From assembly GCF_003254665.1 (NCBI RefSeq), contig NZ_QHGY01000001.1, positions 930,001 through 994,000 on the forward strand: 64,000 nucleotides of DNA. Reading direction: 5' to 3'. The translations under genes were made by a program, and so were the position numbers. This document shows, piece by piece, positions 1 to 9,398 of the stretch. This DNA comes from Billgrantia lactosivorans. GTDB taxonomy: Bacteria > Pseudomonadota > Gammaproteobacteria > Pseudomonadales > Halomonadaceae. The notes beneath the pieces were generated by a model. It worked only from the letters and a program-made list of their open reading frames with translations, was not told the origin of the DNA and made no database searches. How positions within the stretch are numbered: position 1 is the stretch's first letter; every line of letters begins with the position of its first letter.

Positions 1-1605
1 ATCATGGTCGAATCGCTCCCCCTCAGCGGCCGCGGCCGGCGGCGGCCTGGGCGCTTCGGCGACCCCCTGGGCGGGCACGCCGTCGGGCTCGGGTGCCTCG
101 AGCACGGCGACTTCGTCCTCTTCCGCCTGGGGCGCCATCTGCGGCGTGGCGTCGCGAGGGGGCGCCGACGCCGGCCTGACGGCGGCCATCGGCGTGCCCT
201 CCTCCGGCTCCGGCGCGGGCTGGGTCGACGCCTGGGCGGGTGCCGCCGGCATTGGCGTGGCAGCCTCGTCGGCCGGCACCTCCCAGGGCGGCGGCGGTTC
301 GGGCGCGCGTTCGACCTCGGCGTCGGGTGCCGGCGAGCTCGACGCCGACGCCGGCGGCGGCTGGCTCTCGGCCGCCGTGGGCCTAGACCCGCCGTCGCCC
401 TCGGCCGCGGGCGGCGACTCGTCGTCGCCACCTGCCGGGGCGGCGGGGGCATCGTCCCCCGTACCGCGCAGCGGCAGCGGGGTCTTCGCCGGCTGGGGCA
501 CGCCCTGGGGGCGGAAGGCCAGCATGCGCAGCAGGGTCATCTCCAGCGCCGTGCGCAGGTCGGGGGCGTGGGTCATGTCACCGCGCCCCTGGATACCGAT
601 CTGATAGTAGAGCTGCACGTCCTCGGCGGTGAAGCGCGAAGCCAGGGCCAGCACCGTCTCGCGGTCGCCGTGCGCGTTGTCGACCGCCTCCGGCACCATC
701 TGCGCCACGGCCAGGCGGTGCAGCACGGCGGTCATGTCGTCGAGCACCGCGGCGAAGTCCGGCCCCTGTTCGGCCAGCCGGCCGATCTCGGCCAGCAGCC
801 GCGGCGCATCGACGTCGGCCAGCGCCTCGACCAGCGCCAGCACGTGGCGATGGTCGAGGGTGCCGAGCATGGCGGCGACATCGGTATGGCGCACCTGGCC
901 CTGGCCGAAGGCGATGGCCTGGTCGGTCAGGCTCATGGCGTCGCGCATGGAGCCGTCGGCGGCGCGACCCAGCAGCCACAGGGCGCTCTCCTCGAAGCCG
1001 ATGCCCTCGGCCTCGAGCACCTTGGCCAGATGGGTGACGATGCGCTCCGGCGGCATGTTCTTGAGGGTGAACTGCAGGCAGCGCGAGAGCACCGTGGCCG
1101 GCAGCTTCTGCGGGTCGGTGGTGGCGAGCAGGAACTTGACGTGGGGCGGTGGCTCTTCCAGCGTCTTGAGCAGCGCGTTGAAGCTGCTGGTGGAGAGCAT
1201 GTGCACCTCGTCGATGAGGTACACCTTGTAGCGGCCCTGGGTGGGCGCGTACTGCACGTTGTCGAGCAGTTCGCGGGTATCCTCGACCTTGGTGCGCGAG
1301 GCGGCGTCGACCTCGATCAGGTCGACGAAGCGCCCCTCGTCGATGGCGCGGCAGCTGTCGCACTGGCCGCAGGGCGTGGAGGTGACGCCGTCGTCATCGT
1401 ACCCCTTGGCCGTGCAGTTGAGACACTTGGCAAGTATTCTTGCCAGAGTGGTCTTGCCGACACCGCGGGTGCCGGTGAACAGGTAGGCGTGGTGCAGGCG
1501 CCCCTGGTCGAGCGCATTGACCAGCGCACGCTGGACGTGCTCCTGGCCGACCAGTTCGTGGAACGTACGCGGCCGCCACTTGCGGGCCAGAACCTGATAG
1601 CTCAT
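1..1605 (-). CDS. dnaX: DNA polymerase III subunit gamma/tau, N-terminal part (runs off the window)
   Basis: Clamp-loader ATPase of the replicative polymerase, acting in the cytoplasm. Reading leftward from ATG 1605 the protein opens MSYQVLARKWRPRTF, the family hallmark. The Walker A GTRGVGKT sits near residues 45-52, zinc-ligand cysteines lie around 61-85, and the Walker B LIDEVHML is near residue 125. AAA+ and lid domains fill the first ~370 residues. A Pro/Ala/Glu-rich linker follows and is still open at base 1, so 535 codons are visible and the tau-specific C terminus lies outside. No obvious A-rich slippery site is seen in the visible part, so I cannot say whether a gamma form is made by frameshifting. 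Identity is secure. Confidence 0.97.
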   Translation of the reverse strand, partial: MSYQVLARKWRPRTFHELVGQEHVQRALVNALDQGRLHHAYLFTGTRGVGKTTLARILAKCLNCTAKGYDDDGVTSTPCGQCDSCRAIDEGRFVDLIEVDAASRTKVEDTRELLDNVQYAPTQGRYKVYLIDEVHMLSTSSFNALLKTLEEPPPHVKFLLATTDPQKLPATVLSRCLQFTLKNMPPERIVTHLAKVLEAEGIGFEESALWLLGRAADGSMRDAMSLTDQAIAFGQGQVRHTDVAAMLGTLDHRHVLALVEALADVDAPRLLAEIGRLAEQGPDFAAVLDDMTAVLHRLAVAQMVPEAVDNAHGDRETVLALASRFTAEDVQLYYQIGIQGRGDMTHAPDLRTALEMTLLRMLAFRPQGVPQPAKTPLPLRGTGDDAPAAPAGGDDESPPAAEGDGGSRPTAAESQPPPASASSSPAPDAEVERAPEPPPPWEVPADEAATPMPAAPAQASTQPAPEPEEGTPMAAVRPASAPPRDATPQMAPQAEEDEVAVLEAPEPDGVPAQGVAEAPRPPPAAAAEGERFDHD

Positions 1606-1839
1606 TGCAGCACGTATTCCTTGCATCGGGGCTGGCACGCAGCCGGTCGGAGCAGGGCCTGCTTCGCCCCGGCGAGAAGTCCGGATGACGAGCCGAACGC
1701 GAAAAACCCCATTCTACCGGCTGACGCCGAAGGCGCAAAGTTCGCCCGCTGGACGGCGCCGCGACCCGCCCCTCCCGGTCAGGGCCGCAGCGGCGGCTGT
1801 GCTAGCATTCGTTGAGTATTTTCAACTGCGGGAGTCACC

Positions 1840-3126
1840 ATGGCCGAGCCACGCTGCGCCTCCTACTACACCGCCTCGATCCAGCAGGAGACCGGCTATC
1901 CCCGGCTGCTGGGAGAGGCAACCACCGACGTGGCCATCGTCGGCGGCGGCTTCACCGGGATGGCCACGGCAGTGGAACTGGCCGAGCGTGGCTACCGCGT
2001 GGCCGTCGTCGAGGCCAACCGGATCGGCTGGGGCGCCAGCGGGCGCAACGGTGGCCAGGTGACCGGCAGCCTCTCCGGCGAGGCAGCCATGCGCAAGCAG
2101 ATGCGCCGCAGCCTGGGCCAGGCCGCCGACGACTTCGTCTGGGAGCTGCGCTGGCGCGGCCAGCGCATCATCCGCGAGCGGGTCGCGAAGTACGCGATTC
2201 CCTGCGACTTGAAGCACGGCCACCTGCAGGCGGCCTGGCGGCCCTCGCACATGGCGGCGCTGCGGGCCGACTTCGAGGCCTGCCAGGCGCACGGCATGGG
2301 CGAACACGTCGAGCTGCTCGAGGCGCACCAGGTGCGCGACGTCATCCGCACCGAGTGCTACCACGGCGGGCTGCTCAACCGCTACAACCTGCACCTGCAC
2401 CCGCTCAACCTGTGCCTCGGCGAGGCGCGCGTCGCCGAGCGGCTGGGCGCCCGGCTGTTCGAGGATTCCCCGGTGGTGCGCATCGAACACGGCGACTCAC
2501 CGCGGGTGGTCACCGCCAGCGGTGCGCTGCGCGCCGGGCGGGTACTGCTGGCGGGCAACGCCTATCACCGGCTGGAGCGGCGCCGGCTGGGCGGCCGGCT
2601 GTTCCCGGCTTCGCTCGGGATCGTCGCCACCGCACCGCTGGGCGCGCTGGCCGAGGCCCTCAACCCCCGGGACCTGGCCGTCTACGACTCTCGCTTCGTG
2701 CTCGACTACCATCGCCTTACCGCCGACCGGCGGCTGCTGTTCGGCGGCGGGGCCAACTACTCCGGCCGGGACTCGCCCGACATCGCCGCCGAGCTGCGCC
2801 CGCGCCTGGAGGCCACCTTCCCCCAGCTCGCGGGTACGCCGATCGACTACGCCTGGCAGGGCATGGCCGGCATCGTGGTCAACCGCATCCCGATGCTGGG
2901 CCGGCTGTCGGATCACGTCTACTACGCCCAGGGCTACTCGGGTCACGGCGTGGCCACCTCGCACATCGTCGGCGAGATCATGGCCCGGGCGATCGCCGGC
3001 CACATGGAGGAGTTCGATACCTTCGCCGCCTGCCGCCACGTGCGGGTGCCGTTCGCCGACGCCCTGGGCAACCCGCTGCTGGCCGCCGGAATGTGGTACT
3101 ACCAGTTGCTCGAACGCTGGCGCTGA
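1840..3126 (+). CDS. FAD-dependent amine/amino acid oxidoreductase (DAO family, PuuB/OrdL-like)
   Basis: A 428-residue flavoprotein of the D-amino-acid-oxidase fold, probably oxidising an amine or amino acid in the cytoplasm. The dinucleotide-binding motif VAIVGGGFTGMATAVELAERG is near residues 30-50, followed by the SGRNGGQ segment typical of PuuB-type gamma-glutamylputrescine oxidases. The C-terminal GYSGHGVATSHIVGE is the second FAD-contact motif of the family. ATG 1840 follows the Shine-Dalgarno-like CGGGAGTCACC. It converges on the LysR gene, so it may be regulated apart from the aminotransferase operon beyond it. The actual substrate cannot be read from sequence; a role in polyamine or amino acid catabolism is inference. 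Confidence 0.9.
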   Translation: MAEPRCASYYTASIQQETGYPRLLGEATTDVAIVGGGFTGMATAVELAERGYRVAVVEANRIGWGASGRNGGQVTGSLSGEAAMRKQMRRSLGQAADDFVWELRWRGQRIIRERVAKYAIPCDLKHGHLQAAWRPSHMAALRADFEACQAHGMGEHVELLEAHQVRDVIRTECYHGGLLNRYNLHLHPLNLCLGEARVAERLGARLFEDSPVVRIEHGDSPRVVTASGALRAGRVLLAGNAYHRLERRRLGGRLFPASLGIVATAPLGALAEALNPRDLAVYDSRFVLDYHRLTADRRLLFGGGANYSGRDSPDIAAELRPRLEATFPQLAGTPIDYAWQGMAGIVVNRIPMLGRLSDHVYYAQGYSGHGVATSHIVGEIMARAIAGHMEEFDTFAACRHVRVPFADALGNPLLAAGMWYYQLLERWR

Positions 3127-3151
3127 CCAGGTCGATGCCAGCCCTGCCCCG

Positions 3152-4096
3152 CTACGACTCCGCGCCCAGCGCCGCGTCCAGCGCCATGGCCGGGTACGCC
3201 TCGAGCAGCGCCCTGGCGCGCCGGCGCAGGAAGTCGAGCACCTTGGCCTGCTTCCAGTCGTCGCGACAGACCAGCCCGAAGCTGAAGGTCATGACCGGGG
3301 CGAAGGGGCGCATCGCCACGCCGTCGTCGGGCGCGAGCTGATCGCTGGCGGTGATCGGGTTCATCACCGTGATACCGACCTGGTTGGCCACCAGCGCCGT
3401 GATGGTGCCGATGTTGGCCTCCGTCTTGCCGGCGATCCGTACCCGGTGCCGGCTGGTCAGCTCGAGCAGCGGGTTGGTGCTGATGCTCGGCTGGTTGCTG
3501 ATCACCAGGTGCTGGCCTTGCAGGTCCTGCACCTCGACCCGCTCTTGTGCCGCCAGGGCATGCGCGGACGGCACCAGGCACACCGCCTCGGTGGTGAACC
3601 AGGGCTCCACCCGCAGCACCCGCGAGGTGATGGGCAGTGTGACGAAGCCGATGTCGGCGTGGCTCGACTCCACCGCGAGCTGCACCTCGTGGCTCGACAT
3701 CATGTCGAGGCTGACGCTGTACTGGCGATTCTCCTCCAGCAGCGCCGCCACCAGCCGCGGCACGAAGCCGAACGACAGCCCCGGCACCGCGGCGATGCGC
3801 AACCGCGAGGTACCGAACTCCTTGAGCGCCAGCACGCTGTGGCGCAGTTCCTCGATATTGCCCATCAGGCGCAGGATCTCGTCGTAGAGCTCGCGTGCCT
3901 CGGGCGTCGCCACCAGGCGGTTCTTCTCGCGCAAGAACAGCTGGATGCCGAGGTTCTCCTCGAGCTGCGCCAGCGAGCGGCTCACCCCCGACTGGGTGAT
4001 GCCCAGCGTGCGCGCCGCCTGGGAGGCGGTGCCGGCCTCGAACAACGTCTTGAAGATCGCCAGGGCCTTGAGCGAGTGGATGTTGACGTCAGCCAT
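3152..4096 (-). CDS. LysR-family transcriptional regulator
   Basis: A 314-residue DNA-binding regulator. The N-terminal winged helix-turn-helix covers about residues 5-65, with ASQAARTLGITQSGVSRSLAQLE as the recognition region. The remainder is the periplasmic-binding-protein-like effector domain. ATG 4096 is the natural start. The gene is divergent from the aminotransferase at 4209 with a 112-base gap, the classic geometry for a LysR protein controlling the adjacent catabolic operon and itself. The gap is A+T-richer than its surroundings and includes a plausible forward promoter. The inducer is unknown; the context suggests the amino acid or beta-keto acid handled by the operon. Confidence 0.94.
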   Translation of the reverse strand: MADVNIHSLKALAIFKTLFEAGTASQAARTLGITQSGVSRSLAQLEENLGIQLFLREKNRLVATPEARELYDEILRLMGNIEELRHSVLALKEFGTSRLRIAAVPGLSFGFVPRLVAALLEENRQYSVSLDMMSSHEVQLAVESSHADIGFVTLPITSRVLRVEPWFTTEAVCLVPSAHALAAQERVEVQDLQGQHLVISNQPSISTNPLLELTSRHRVRIAGKTEANIGTITALVANQVGITVMNPITASDQLAPDDGVAMRPFAPVMTFSFGLVCRDDWKQAKVLDFLRRRARALLEAYPAMALDAALGAES

Positions 4097-4133
4097 GACT
4101 ATTACTCATCAAATTCGTCGGAAAGATCATATA

Positions 4134-4163
4134 TTGAAATAGTCGTGCTGCGCTACGTAGACT
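4134..4163 (+). promoter_or_regulatory. Candidate sigma-70 promoter of the aminotransferase operon
   Basis: TTGAAA at 4134-4139 and TAGACT at 4158-4163 are separated by 18 bases, 46 bases upstream of the ATG at 4209. The position between the divergent LysR gene and the operon suits a LysR-activated promoter. Judged by eye only. Confidence 0.45.
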
Positions 4164-4208
4164 GCTGACAACCGTTCGCCCACACATAACGACAACCGAG
4201 GGTGTGAC

Positions 4209-5561
4209 ATGGACCCATCGCCGCTGTTCTACCAGGCCGGCCCCGCCCTGCCCGAAGCCAGCCACGCCAAGGGCGTCTATCTCTGGGACGAAACCGGCAA
4301 GCAGTACCTCGACGGCTGCTCCGGCGCGATCGCCTGCAACCTCGGCCACGGCCGCGACGACATTCGCGACGCCATGCTCGCCCAGCTCGACCGCGTCGCC
4401 TTTACCTACCGCACCCAGTTCGAGAACGCCCCCGCGGTGGCGCTCGGCCGGGCCCTGGTCGAGCTCACGCAGCGGCAGCTCGAGAAGGTGTTTTTCGTCT
4501 CCAGCGGCTCGGAGGCGGTGGAGTCGGCGCTCAAGCTGGCCCGCCAGTACTTCGTCGCCAGGGGCGAACCGCAGCGTCGGCGCTTCGTCTCGCTGCGCCC
4601 CTCCTATCACGGCAGCACCCTGGGAGCGCTGGGCGTGACCGGCTACGAGCCGCTGGAAGCGCCCTTCGCCGATATCACCCTCGGCTCGCTGAAGGTGGCG
4701 GGGCCCGACTTCTATCGCCACGGCGACGCCGACGACTCCCTTCATGTGAAGCGGGTGCTGGCCGAGACCCGTGCCGCCATCGAGGCTGCCGGCCCCGAGA
4801 CGATCGTCGCCTTCGTGCTCGAGCCGGTGGGCGGGGCCAGCACCGGCGCGCGACGGCTCGACCGGCACTACCTCGAGGGCATCCGCGCCCTGTGCGACGA
4901 GGTCGGCTGCCTGCTGATCCTCGACGAGGTGCTCACCGGCGTCGGCCGCACCGGCGCCTGGTTCGCCTACCAGCACTACGGCGTGACCCCCGACCTGCTG
5001 GCCACCGCCAAGGGGCTCGGTGCCGGCTACTACCCGGTCGGCGCAGTGCTGGCGCGGGCCGAGATCGTCGCGGCGGTGATGGCTTCGGGCGGCTTCCAGC
5101 ACGGCCACACCTATGCCGGCAACCCGCTGGCCTGTGCCACCGGGTTCGCCGTGATCGAGGCCATCCGCCGCGAGCGGCTGCTCGACAACGTGGCCGCCCG
5201 CGGCGGCGAGCTGGAGCGCGGCCTCAGGGCGCTCCAGGCCCGTTACCCGTGGGTCGGCGACGTGCGCGGCCTGGGGCTGCTGTGGGGCGTGGAGCTGGTC
5301 GCCGACGCAGCAACCAAGGTGCCTTTCCCCGCCGAGCAGAACCGCTTCGCCCGGATCACCGCGCTGGCCAAGGAAGAGGGATTGCTGATCTATCCACGAC
5401 GCACGCTGGACGGCGTGGCCGGCGATCATTTCCTGGTCACCCCGCCGCTGACCATCGACGCCGCCGACACCGCCGAGCTGCTCGCCCGGCTCGAGCGCGC
5501 CATGCGCCGTTTCGACCGCGAGCTGGCCGCCGCGACGCCTGCCGGTGCGGCAACCTACTGA
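4209..5561 (+). CDS. Class III PLP-dependent aminotransferase, candidate beta-amino acid transaminase
   Basis: A 450-residue fold-type I aminotransferase. Visible landmarks are the phosphate-binding VSSGSEAVESALKLAR (near 98-112), the SYHGSTLGALG turn (near 132), the PLP-ring aspartate in LILDEVLTGVGRTG (D239) and the Schiff-base lysine in TAKGLGAGYYP (K268). This subfamily includes omega- and beta-transaminases. GAGGGTGTGAC precedes ATG 4209. It opens an operon with 3-oxoacid CoA-transferase, deacylase and thiolase genes, which suggests that it converts a beta-amino acid to a beta-keto acid. That role is inferred from context; an ornithine- or GABA-type activity is the alternative. Confidence 0.92.
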   Translation: MDPSPLFYQAGPALPEASHAKGVYLWDETGKQYLDGCSGAIACNLGHGRDDIRDAMLAQLDRVAFTYRTQFENAPAVALGRALVELTQRQLEKVFFVSSGSEAVESALKLARQYFVARGEPQRRRFVSLRPSYHGSTLGALGVTGYEPLEAPFADITLGSLKVAGPDFYRHGDADDSLHVKRVLAETRAAIEAAGPETIVAFVLEPVGGASTGARRLDRHYLEGIRALCDEVGCLLILDEVLTGVGRTGAWFAYQHYGVTPDLLATAKGLGAGYYPVGAVLARAEIVAAVMASGGFQHGHTYAGNPLACATGFAVIEAIRRERLLDNVAARGGELERGLRALQARYPWVGDVRGLGLLWGVELVADAATKVPFPAEQNRFARITALAKEEGLLIYPRRTLDGVAGDHFLVTPPLTIDAADTAELLARLERAMRRFDRELAAATPAGAATY

Positions 5562-5586
5562 TCGCCAGAGGGAGAAGGCCCCATTC

Positions 5587-6288
5587 ATGACGCTGCTCAA
5601 CCGCAAGTACCGCGCTATCGAAGCGGCCATTGCCGACATTCCCGACGGCGCCTCGATCATGGTCGGCGGCTTCGGCTCGCCGGGCACGCCCTTCGCCCTG
5701 ATCGACGAACTGCTGGCCCAGGGGCAGCGCGAGCTCACCCTGATCAAGAACGACGCCAACGAGCCGGGCATCGGCATCGGCAGGCTGATCGCGGCCGGCC
5801 GCGTGCGCCGCCTGGTCACCTCGCACATCGGCCTCAACCGCGACGCCATCGCGGCGATGAACCGCGGCGAACTCGAGGTGAGGCTATTTCCCCAGGGAAT
5901 CCTGGCCGAGAAGATCCGTAGCGCCGGTGCCGGCCATCACGGCTTCCTCACCGACATCGGCCAGGGCACCGAGATCGCCGCCGGACGCCGCGAGATCGAA
6001 CTGGACGGCCGAACCTGGGGCATCGAGCCGGCCCTCTACGCCGACTTCGCCCTGGTCCACGCCGAGCGCGCCGACCGCTACGGCAACCTGATCTACCGCG
6101 CCACCGCCAGCAACTTCAACCCGCTGATGGCGATGGCCGCCGATATCGTGATCGCCCAGGCCTACCGGGTCGAGGCGCCCGGCAGCCTGGCGCCGGAGGC
6201 AATCCACACCCCCTGCGCCTTCGTCAGCCAGGTGGTGGAGGTCGCTCGCGAGACCAGCGAACAGGGGAGGCGCGCCCATGTCGGCTGA
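5587..6288 (+). CDS. 3-oxoacid CoA-transferase, subunit A
   Basis: A 233-residue alpha subunit of the two-subunit class I CoA-transferases (AtoD/ScoA/PcaI type). The glycine-rich VGGFGSPGTPFALIDEL near residue 22 is the family signature. The partner gene overlaps its end by 11 bases, implying coupled translation and a heteromeric enzyme. ATG 5587 is chosen because GAGGGAGAAGG lies just upstream and the next enzyme genes are equally tightly packed. The reaction is transfer of CoA from succinyl- or acetyl-CoA to a 3-oxo acid. The acceptor is unknown, but the aminotransferase and thiolase neighbours suggest a 3-oxo acid made from a beta-amino acid. Confidence 0.93.
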   Translation: MTLLNRKYRAIEAAIADIPDGASIMVGGFGSPGTPFALIDELLAQGQRELTLIKNDANEPGIGIGRLIAAGRVRRLVTSHIGLNRDAIAAMNRGELEVRLFPQGILAEKIRSAGAGHHGFLTDIGQGTEIAAGRREIELDGRTWGIEPALYADFALVHAERADRYGNLIYRATASNFNPLMAMAADIVIAQAYRVEAPGSLAPEAIHTPCAFVSQVVEVARETSEQGRRAHVG

Positions 6289-6931
6289 TCCACAGCGCAT
6301 GCTCGCCCGGGCCGCCCGCGAGGTGATCCCGGGGCAGATCGTCAACCTCGGCATCGGCCTGCCCACCCAGCTGTTTCACCACCTGCCGGCGGAGATGGAA
6401 GTGCTGGTGCATTCGGAGAACGGCGTGCTGGGCTGTCGCCCACGCGCCGAGGACGAGCCGCCGGACTGGGACATGATCGACTCCGGCGGCGCCTACATCG
6501 CCACCTGCCCCGGCGCCAGCGTGTTCGACAGCGCCATGTCCTTCGCCATGATTCGCCGCAGCCGGGTCGACGTCACCTTCATGGGCGCCTTCGAGGTCGA
6601 CGAGCTGGGCAACCTGGCCAACTGGAAGATCCCCGGCAAGTTCTCGCCGGGCATCGGCGGCGCCATGGAGCTGGCGCAGAAGGTCAGGCGCCTGGTGATC
6701 CTCTGCTCGCACAACGACAAGCACGGCAACCCCAAGATTCTCACGCGCTGCCGCCTGCCGCTGACCGCCGAGCGCTGCGTGTCGCGGATCATCACCGACA
6801 AGGCGGTGATGGACGTGACGCCCGACGGGCTGGTCGTGGTGGATATCGCCGAGGGGCTGAGCGTGGCCGCGCTGCGCGAAGCCACCGAGGCTGAACTGAT
6901 CGTCGACGACGCTCGACTGGGGAGGTTCTGA
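6278..6931 (+). CDS. 3-oxoacid CoA-transferase, subunit B
   Basis: A 217-residue beta subunit carrying the catalytic glutamate, E47 in the VHSENGVLG motif that forms the glutamyl-CoA thioester. The N-terminal NLGIGLPTQL and the SGGAYIATCPGASVFDSAMSFAMIR stretch match AtoA/ScoB proteins. It overlaps subunit A at its start, and its TGA overlaps the ATG of the deacylase (TGATG at 6929-6933). The genes are therefore one translational unit. Function as in subunit A; specificity is not readable from sequence. Confidence 0.94.
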   Translation: MSADPQRMLARAAREVIPGQIVNLGIGLPTQLFHHLPAEMEVLVHSENGVLGCRPRAEDEPPDWDMIDSGGAYIATCPGASVFDSAMSFAMIRRSRVDVTFMGAFEVDELGNLANWKIPGKFSPGIGGAMELAQKVRRLVILCSHNDKHGNPKILTRCRLPLTAERCVSRIITDKAVMDVTPDGLVVVDIAEGLSVAALREATEAELIVDDARLGRF

Positions 6932-8214
6932 TGCTCACCGCCACCGAGAAGCGCATCGTCGCACGCTGCGAGGCGCTGATGGACGACACCCTGGCACTGA
7001 CCCGCGAGCTGGTGAGCGGCTACAGCGTGCTGGGCCGTGAGCACGGCGCCCTCGAGACCATGGAGCGCTGGTTCGCGCGCCTCGACCTGCCGGCCATCCG
7101 GGTGCCGCTGGACGCCCCCGGCTTCGCCGGCCACCCCCACCGCGCCCCGGTCGAGTGGGAGTGCCAGGGGCGCTACAACCTGGTGGCCCGACTCAACGCC
7201 GACGCCCCGGGGCCGCACCTGGTGTTCAACGGTCACCTCGACGTGGTGCCCGCCGAACCCATCGACATGTGGACCCGCCCGCCCTGGGAGCCGTGGCAGA
7301 AGGACGGCTGGCTCTACGGCCGCGGCGCCGGCGACATGAAGGCCGGCATCGCCGCCATGGTCATGGCCGTGCAGGCGGTGCGCGAGGCCGGCGAGAGCAT
7401 CGACTTCCCGCTGACGCTGCAGACCGTGATCGAGGAAGAGTGCACCGGCAACGGTGCCCTGGCCTGCCTGCACCAGGGCTACAGCGGCGACTTCGTGCTG
7501 ATCCCCGAGCCCTTCGGCGCGCAGATCTACGCCGGCCAGGTCGGCGTGCTGTGGTTCCGCATGCGCCTGGACGGCGTGCCGGCCCACGTGCTCGACACCC
7601 GTGCCGGCAGCAACGCCATCGAGGCGATCCTCGACTACCTGCCCGCCTTCAAGGCGCTGGAGGCCGAGATCAACGCCGGCCCACGCCCGGCCCCCTACGA
7701 CGCCCTCGAGCACCCCTTCAACCTCAGCCTCGGCAAGGTCGAGGGTGGCAACTGGGCCTCCAGCGTGCCCGCCCATGCCATCCTCGAGGGGCGTGTCGGC
7801 TTCCCGCCGGGCATGACGCCCGACGCGGTGATGGCGCGCGTGCGCCGCTGCATCGCCGCGCGCCACGCCGAGCTGGGCGATGCCGGCCCCGCGCCGCGGG
7901 TGGAGTTCCACGGCTTCCGCTCCGAGGGCCACCTGGTCGATCTCGAGGCGCCGGGCATCGAGCTGCTCTCGCGCTGCCACCGCGACCTGCTCGGCGAGCC
8001 AGCGAAGACCTACCTCTCCACCTGCACCACCGACCTGCGCGCCTTCCACGTCAGCGGCGCCATCAACGGCACCTGCTACGGGCCGGTGGCGAAGCGTATC
8101 CACGGCGTCGACGAATGCGTGGAGATCGACTCGATCCGCCACGTACTGACCACCTATGCGCTGTTCCTTCACCGCTGGGCAGGAGTGGCCGACACGACGG
8201 GAGACGACGCATGA
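6931..8214 (+). CDS. M20-family metal-dependent deacylase (ArgE/DapE type)
   Basis: A 427-residue zinc amidohydrolase. Metal and catalytic residues are visible: H102 and D104 in NGHLDVVPA, D135 in GRGAGDMKAG, and the catalytic glutamate pair in VIEEECTGNGAL (near 168). Length and motifs match acetylornithine deacetylase or succinyl-diaminopimelate desuccinylase paralogues rather than the biosynthetic enzymes themselves. It is sandwiched with 1-base and 4-base overlaps between the CoA-transferase and the thiolase, so it should act in the same pathway. I infer removal of an N-acyl group, for example from an acetamido acid left after thiolysis or from the incoming substrate. Confidence 0.9.
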   Translation: MLTATEKRIVARCEALMDDTLALTRELVSGYSVLGREHGALETMERWFARLDLPAIRVPLDAPGFAGHPHRAPVEWECQGRYNLVARLNADAPGPHLVFNGHLDVVPAEPIDMWTRPPWEPWQKDGWLYGRGAGDMKAGIAAMVMAVQAVREAGESIDFPLTLQTVIEEECTGNGALACLHQGYSGDFVLIPEPFGAQIYAGQVGVLWFRMRLDGVPAHVLDTRAGSNAIEAILDYLPAFKALEAEINAGPRPAPYDALEHPFNLSLGKVEGGNWASSVPAHAILEGRVGFPPGMTPDAVMARVRRCIAARHAELGDAGPAPRVEFHGFRSEGHLVDLEAPGIELLSRCHRDLLGEPAKTYLSTCTTDLRAFHVSGAINGTCYGPVAKRIHGVDECVEIDSIRHVLTTYALFLHRWAGVADTTGDDA

Positions 8215-9398
8215 AGAACGTCTATCTGGTCGACTACGCCCGCAGCGCCTTCACCCGCGCCCACCCGCGCAAGCCGGAGGTGGACGGCTGGGCCGACGAA
8301 CGCGGAGACGCCCTGCTCGCCCGGGTGATCGACGCCCTGCTCCAGCGCAGCGGCCTCGCCCCCGACGCGGTGGAGGAGCTCAGCGTCGGCTGCGCACTGC
8401 CGGTCAAGGAGCAGTGGAGCTTCGGCGGCCGCTATCCGCTGTGGCTCTCCCGACTGGGCCCGCAGGGCCGCGCGTGCGCCAGCCGCCAGATCGACCAGCA
8501 GTGCGGTTCGGGGCTCGCTGCCCTGCGCAGCGCCGCCCGCGAGATTCAGGCCGGCGCGGTGGACGTGGCCATCGCCGGCGGCTACGAGAACATGACCCGG
8601 GTGCCGATGGGCCCCACGCTGTTCCAGCAAGGCGTGCTGACCGCTCCCGGCGCCCTGCGGGACGCCGCCTGGCTCGAACTGGAGGTGGTGCTGAACATGG
8701 GCCTCACCGCCGAGCGCCTGGCCCGGGTGGCGGGGATCGAGCGCGATGCCATGGACACCTTCGCCCTCGAGTCGCATCGCCGCGCCGCCCGCGCCGAGGC
8801 CGAGAGCCGCTTCGACGGCGAGCGCCTGGCACTGGCCAACGCCGCCGGCGAGACGATCGTGCGCGACGCCAACGTCCGCCCCGACACCAGCCCGGAGCGG
8901 CTCGCCGGGCTCGACCCGGTGTTCCTCGAAGGCGGCCGGGTCACCGCCGGCAACAGCTCGCCGCTGACCTCCGGCGCCGCCGCCGCCGTGCTGATGTCGC
9001 CGGCCGCGCTCGTGCGCCACGCTGCCACGCCGCTGGCCCGGCTCGTCGCCTTCGCCGACGTCGGCGTGGTGCCGGAGCGCATGGGCGAAGGCGCCGCGGC
9101 AGCGGCCGAACGGGCCCTGGCGCTGGCCGGGCTCGATGCCCCCCGGATCGACGCCTGGGAGATCAACGAGGCCTTCGCCGCCGTGCCGCTTCACGCCATG
9201 GGCCGGCTCGGGCTCGACCCCGAGCGGGTCAACGTCTGGGGCGGCGCCCTGGCGCTGGGCCATCCGCTGGGCGCCACCGGCGTGCGCCTGGCCGGCACCC
9301 TGGCGCGCATTCTTGCCCAGCGCGGCGCCCGCTACGGTTGCGCCACGGCCTGCATCGGGGGTGGCCAGGGCACGGCCGTGATTCTCGAGCGCATGTGA
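8211..9398 (+). CDS. Thiolase (acetyl-CoA acyltransferase)
   Basis: A 395-residue thiolase with all catalytic signatures: nucleophile C98 in QQCGSGLAALRSA, the NEAFAAVPLHAMG motif, the histidine in GGALALGHPLGATG and the C-terminal acid/base cysteine in CIGGGQGTAVILE (C381). ATG 8211 overlaps the preceding stop as ATGA. The reaction is CoA-dependent cleavage of a 3-ketoacyl-CoA to acetyl-CoA and a shortened acyl-CoA. It follows logically after the aminotransferase and CoA-transferase. The degradative direction is inferred, since the unit has no 3-hydroxyacyl-CoA dehydrogenase or synthase. Confidence 0.95.
   Translation: MKNVYLVDYARSAFTRAHPRKPEVDGWADERGDALLARVIDALLQRSGLAPDAVEELSVGCALPVKEQWSFGGRYPLWLSRLGPQGRACASRQIDQQCGSGLAALRSAAREIQAGAVDVAIAGGYENMTRVPMGPTLFQQGVLTAPGALRDAAWLELEVVLNMGLTAERLARVAGIERDAMDTFALESHRRAARAEAESRFDGERLALANAAGETIVRDANVRPDTSPERLAGLDPVFLEGGRVTAGNSSPLTSGAAAAVLMSPAALVRHAATPLARLVAFADVGVVPERMGEGAAAAAERALALAGLDAPRIDAWEINEAFAAVPLHAMGRLGLDPERVNVWGGALALGHPLGATGVRLAGTLARILAQRGARYGCATACIGGGQGTAVILERM

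Noticed and set aside
2522..4168. A 548-codon forward frame across the flavoprotein end and the LysR gene
   Set aside because: Out of frame with the flavoprotein and antisense to a clear LysR gene; composition is that of a shadow.
7155..8210. An upstream extension of the thiolase frame
   Set aside because: It runs in another frame of the deacylase gene. The ATG at 8211 gives a thiolase of normal length and an ATGA overlap.
4209..9398. Reading the first catabolic operon as ectoine degradation
   Set aside because: Ectoine catabolism needs an ectoine hydrolase, a DoeB-type deacetylase of the AstE/AspA group and dehydrogenase partners; none are here, and CoA-transferase and thiolase have no role in it.
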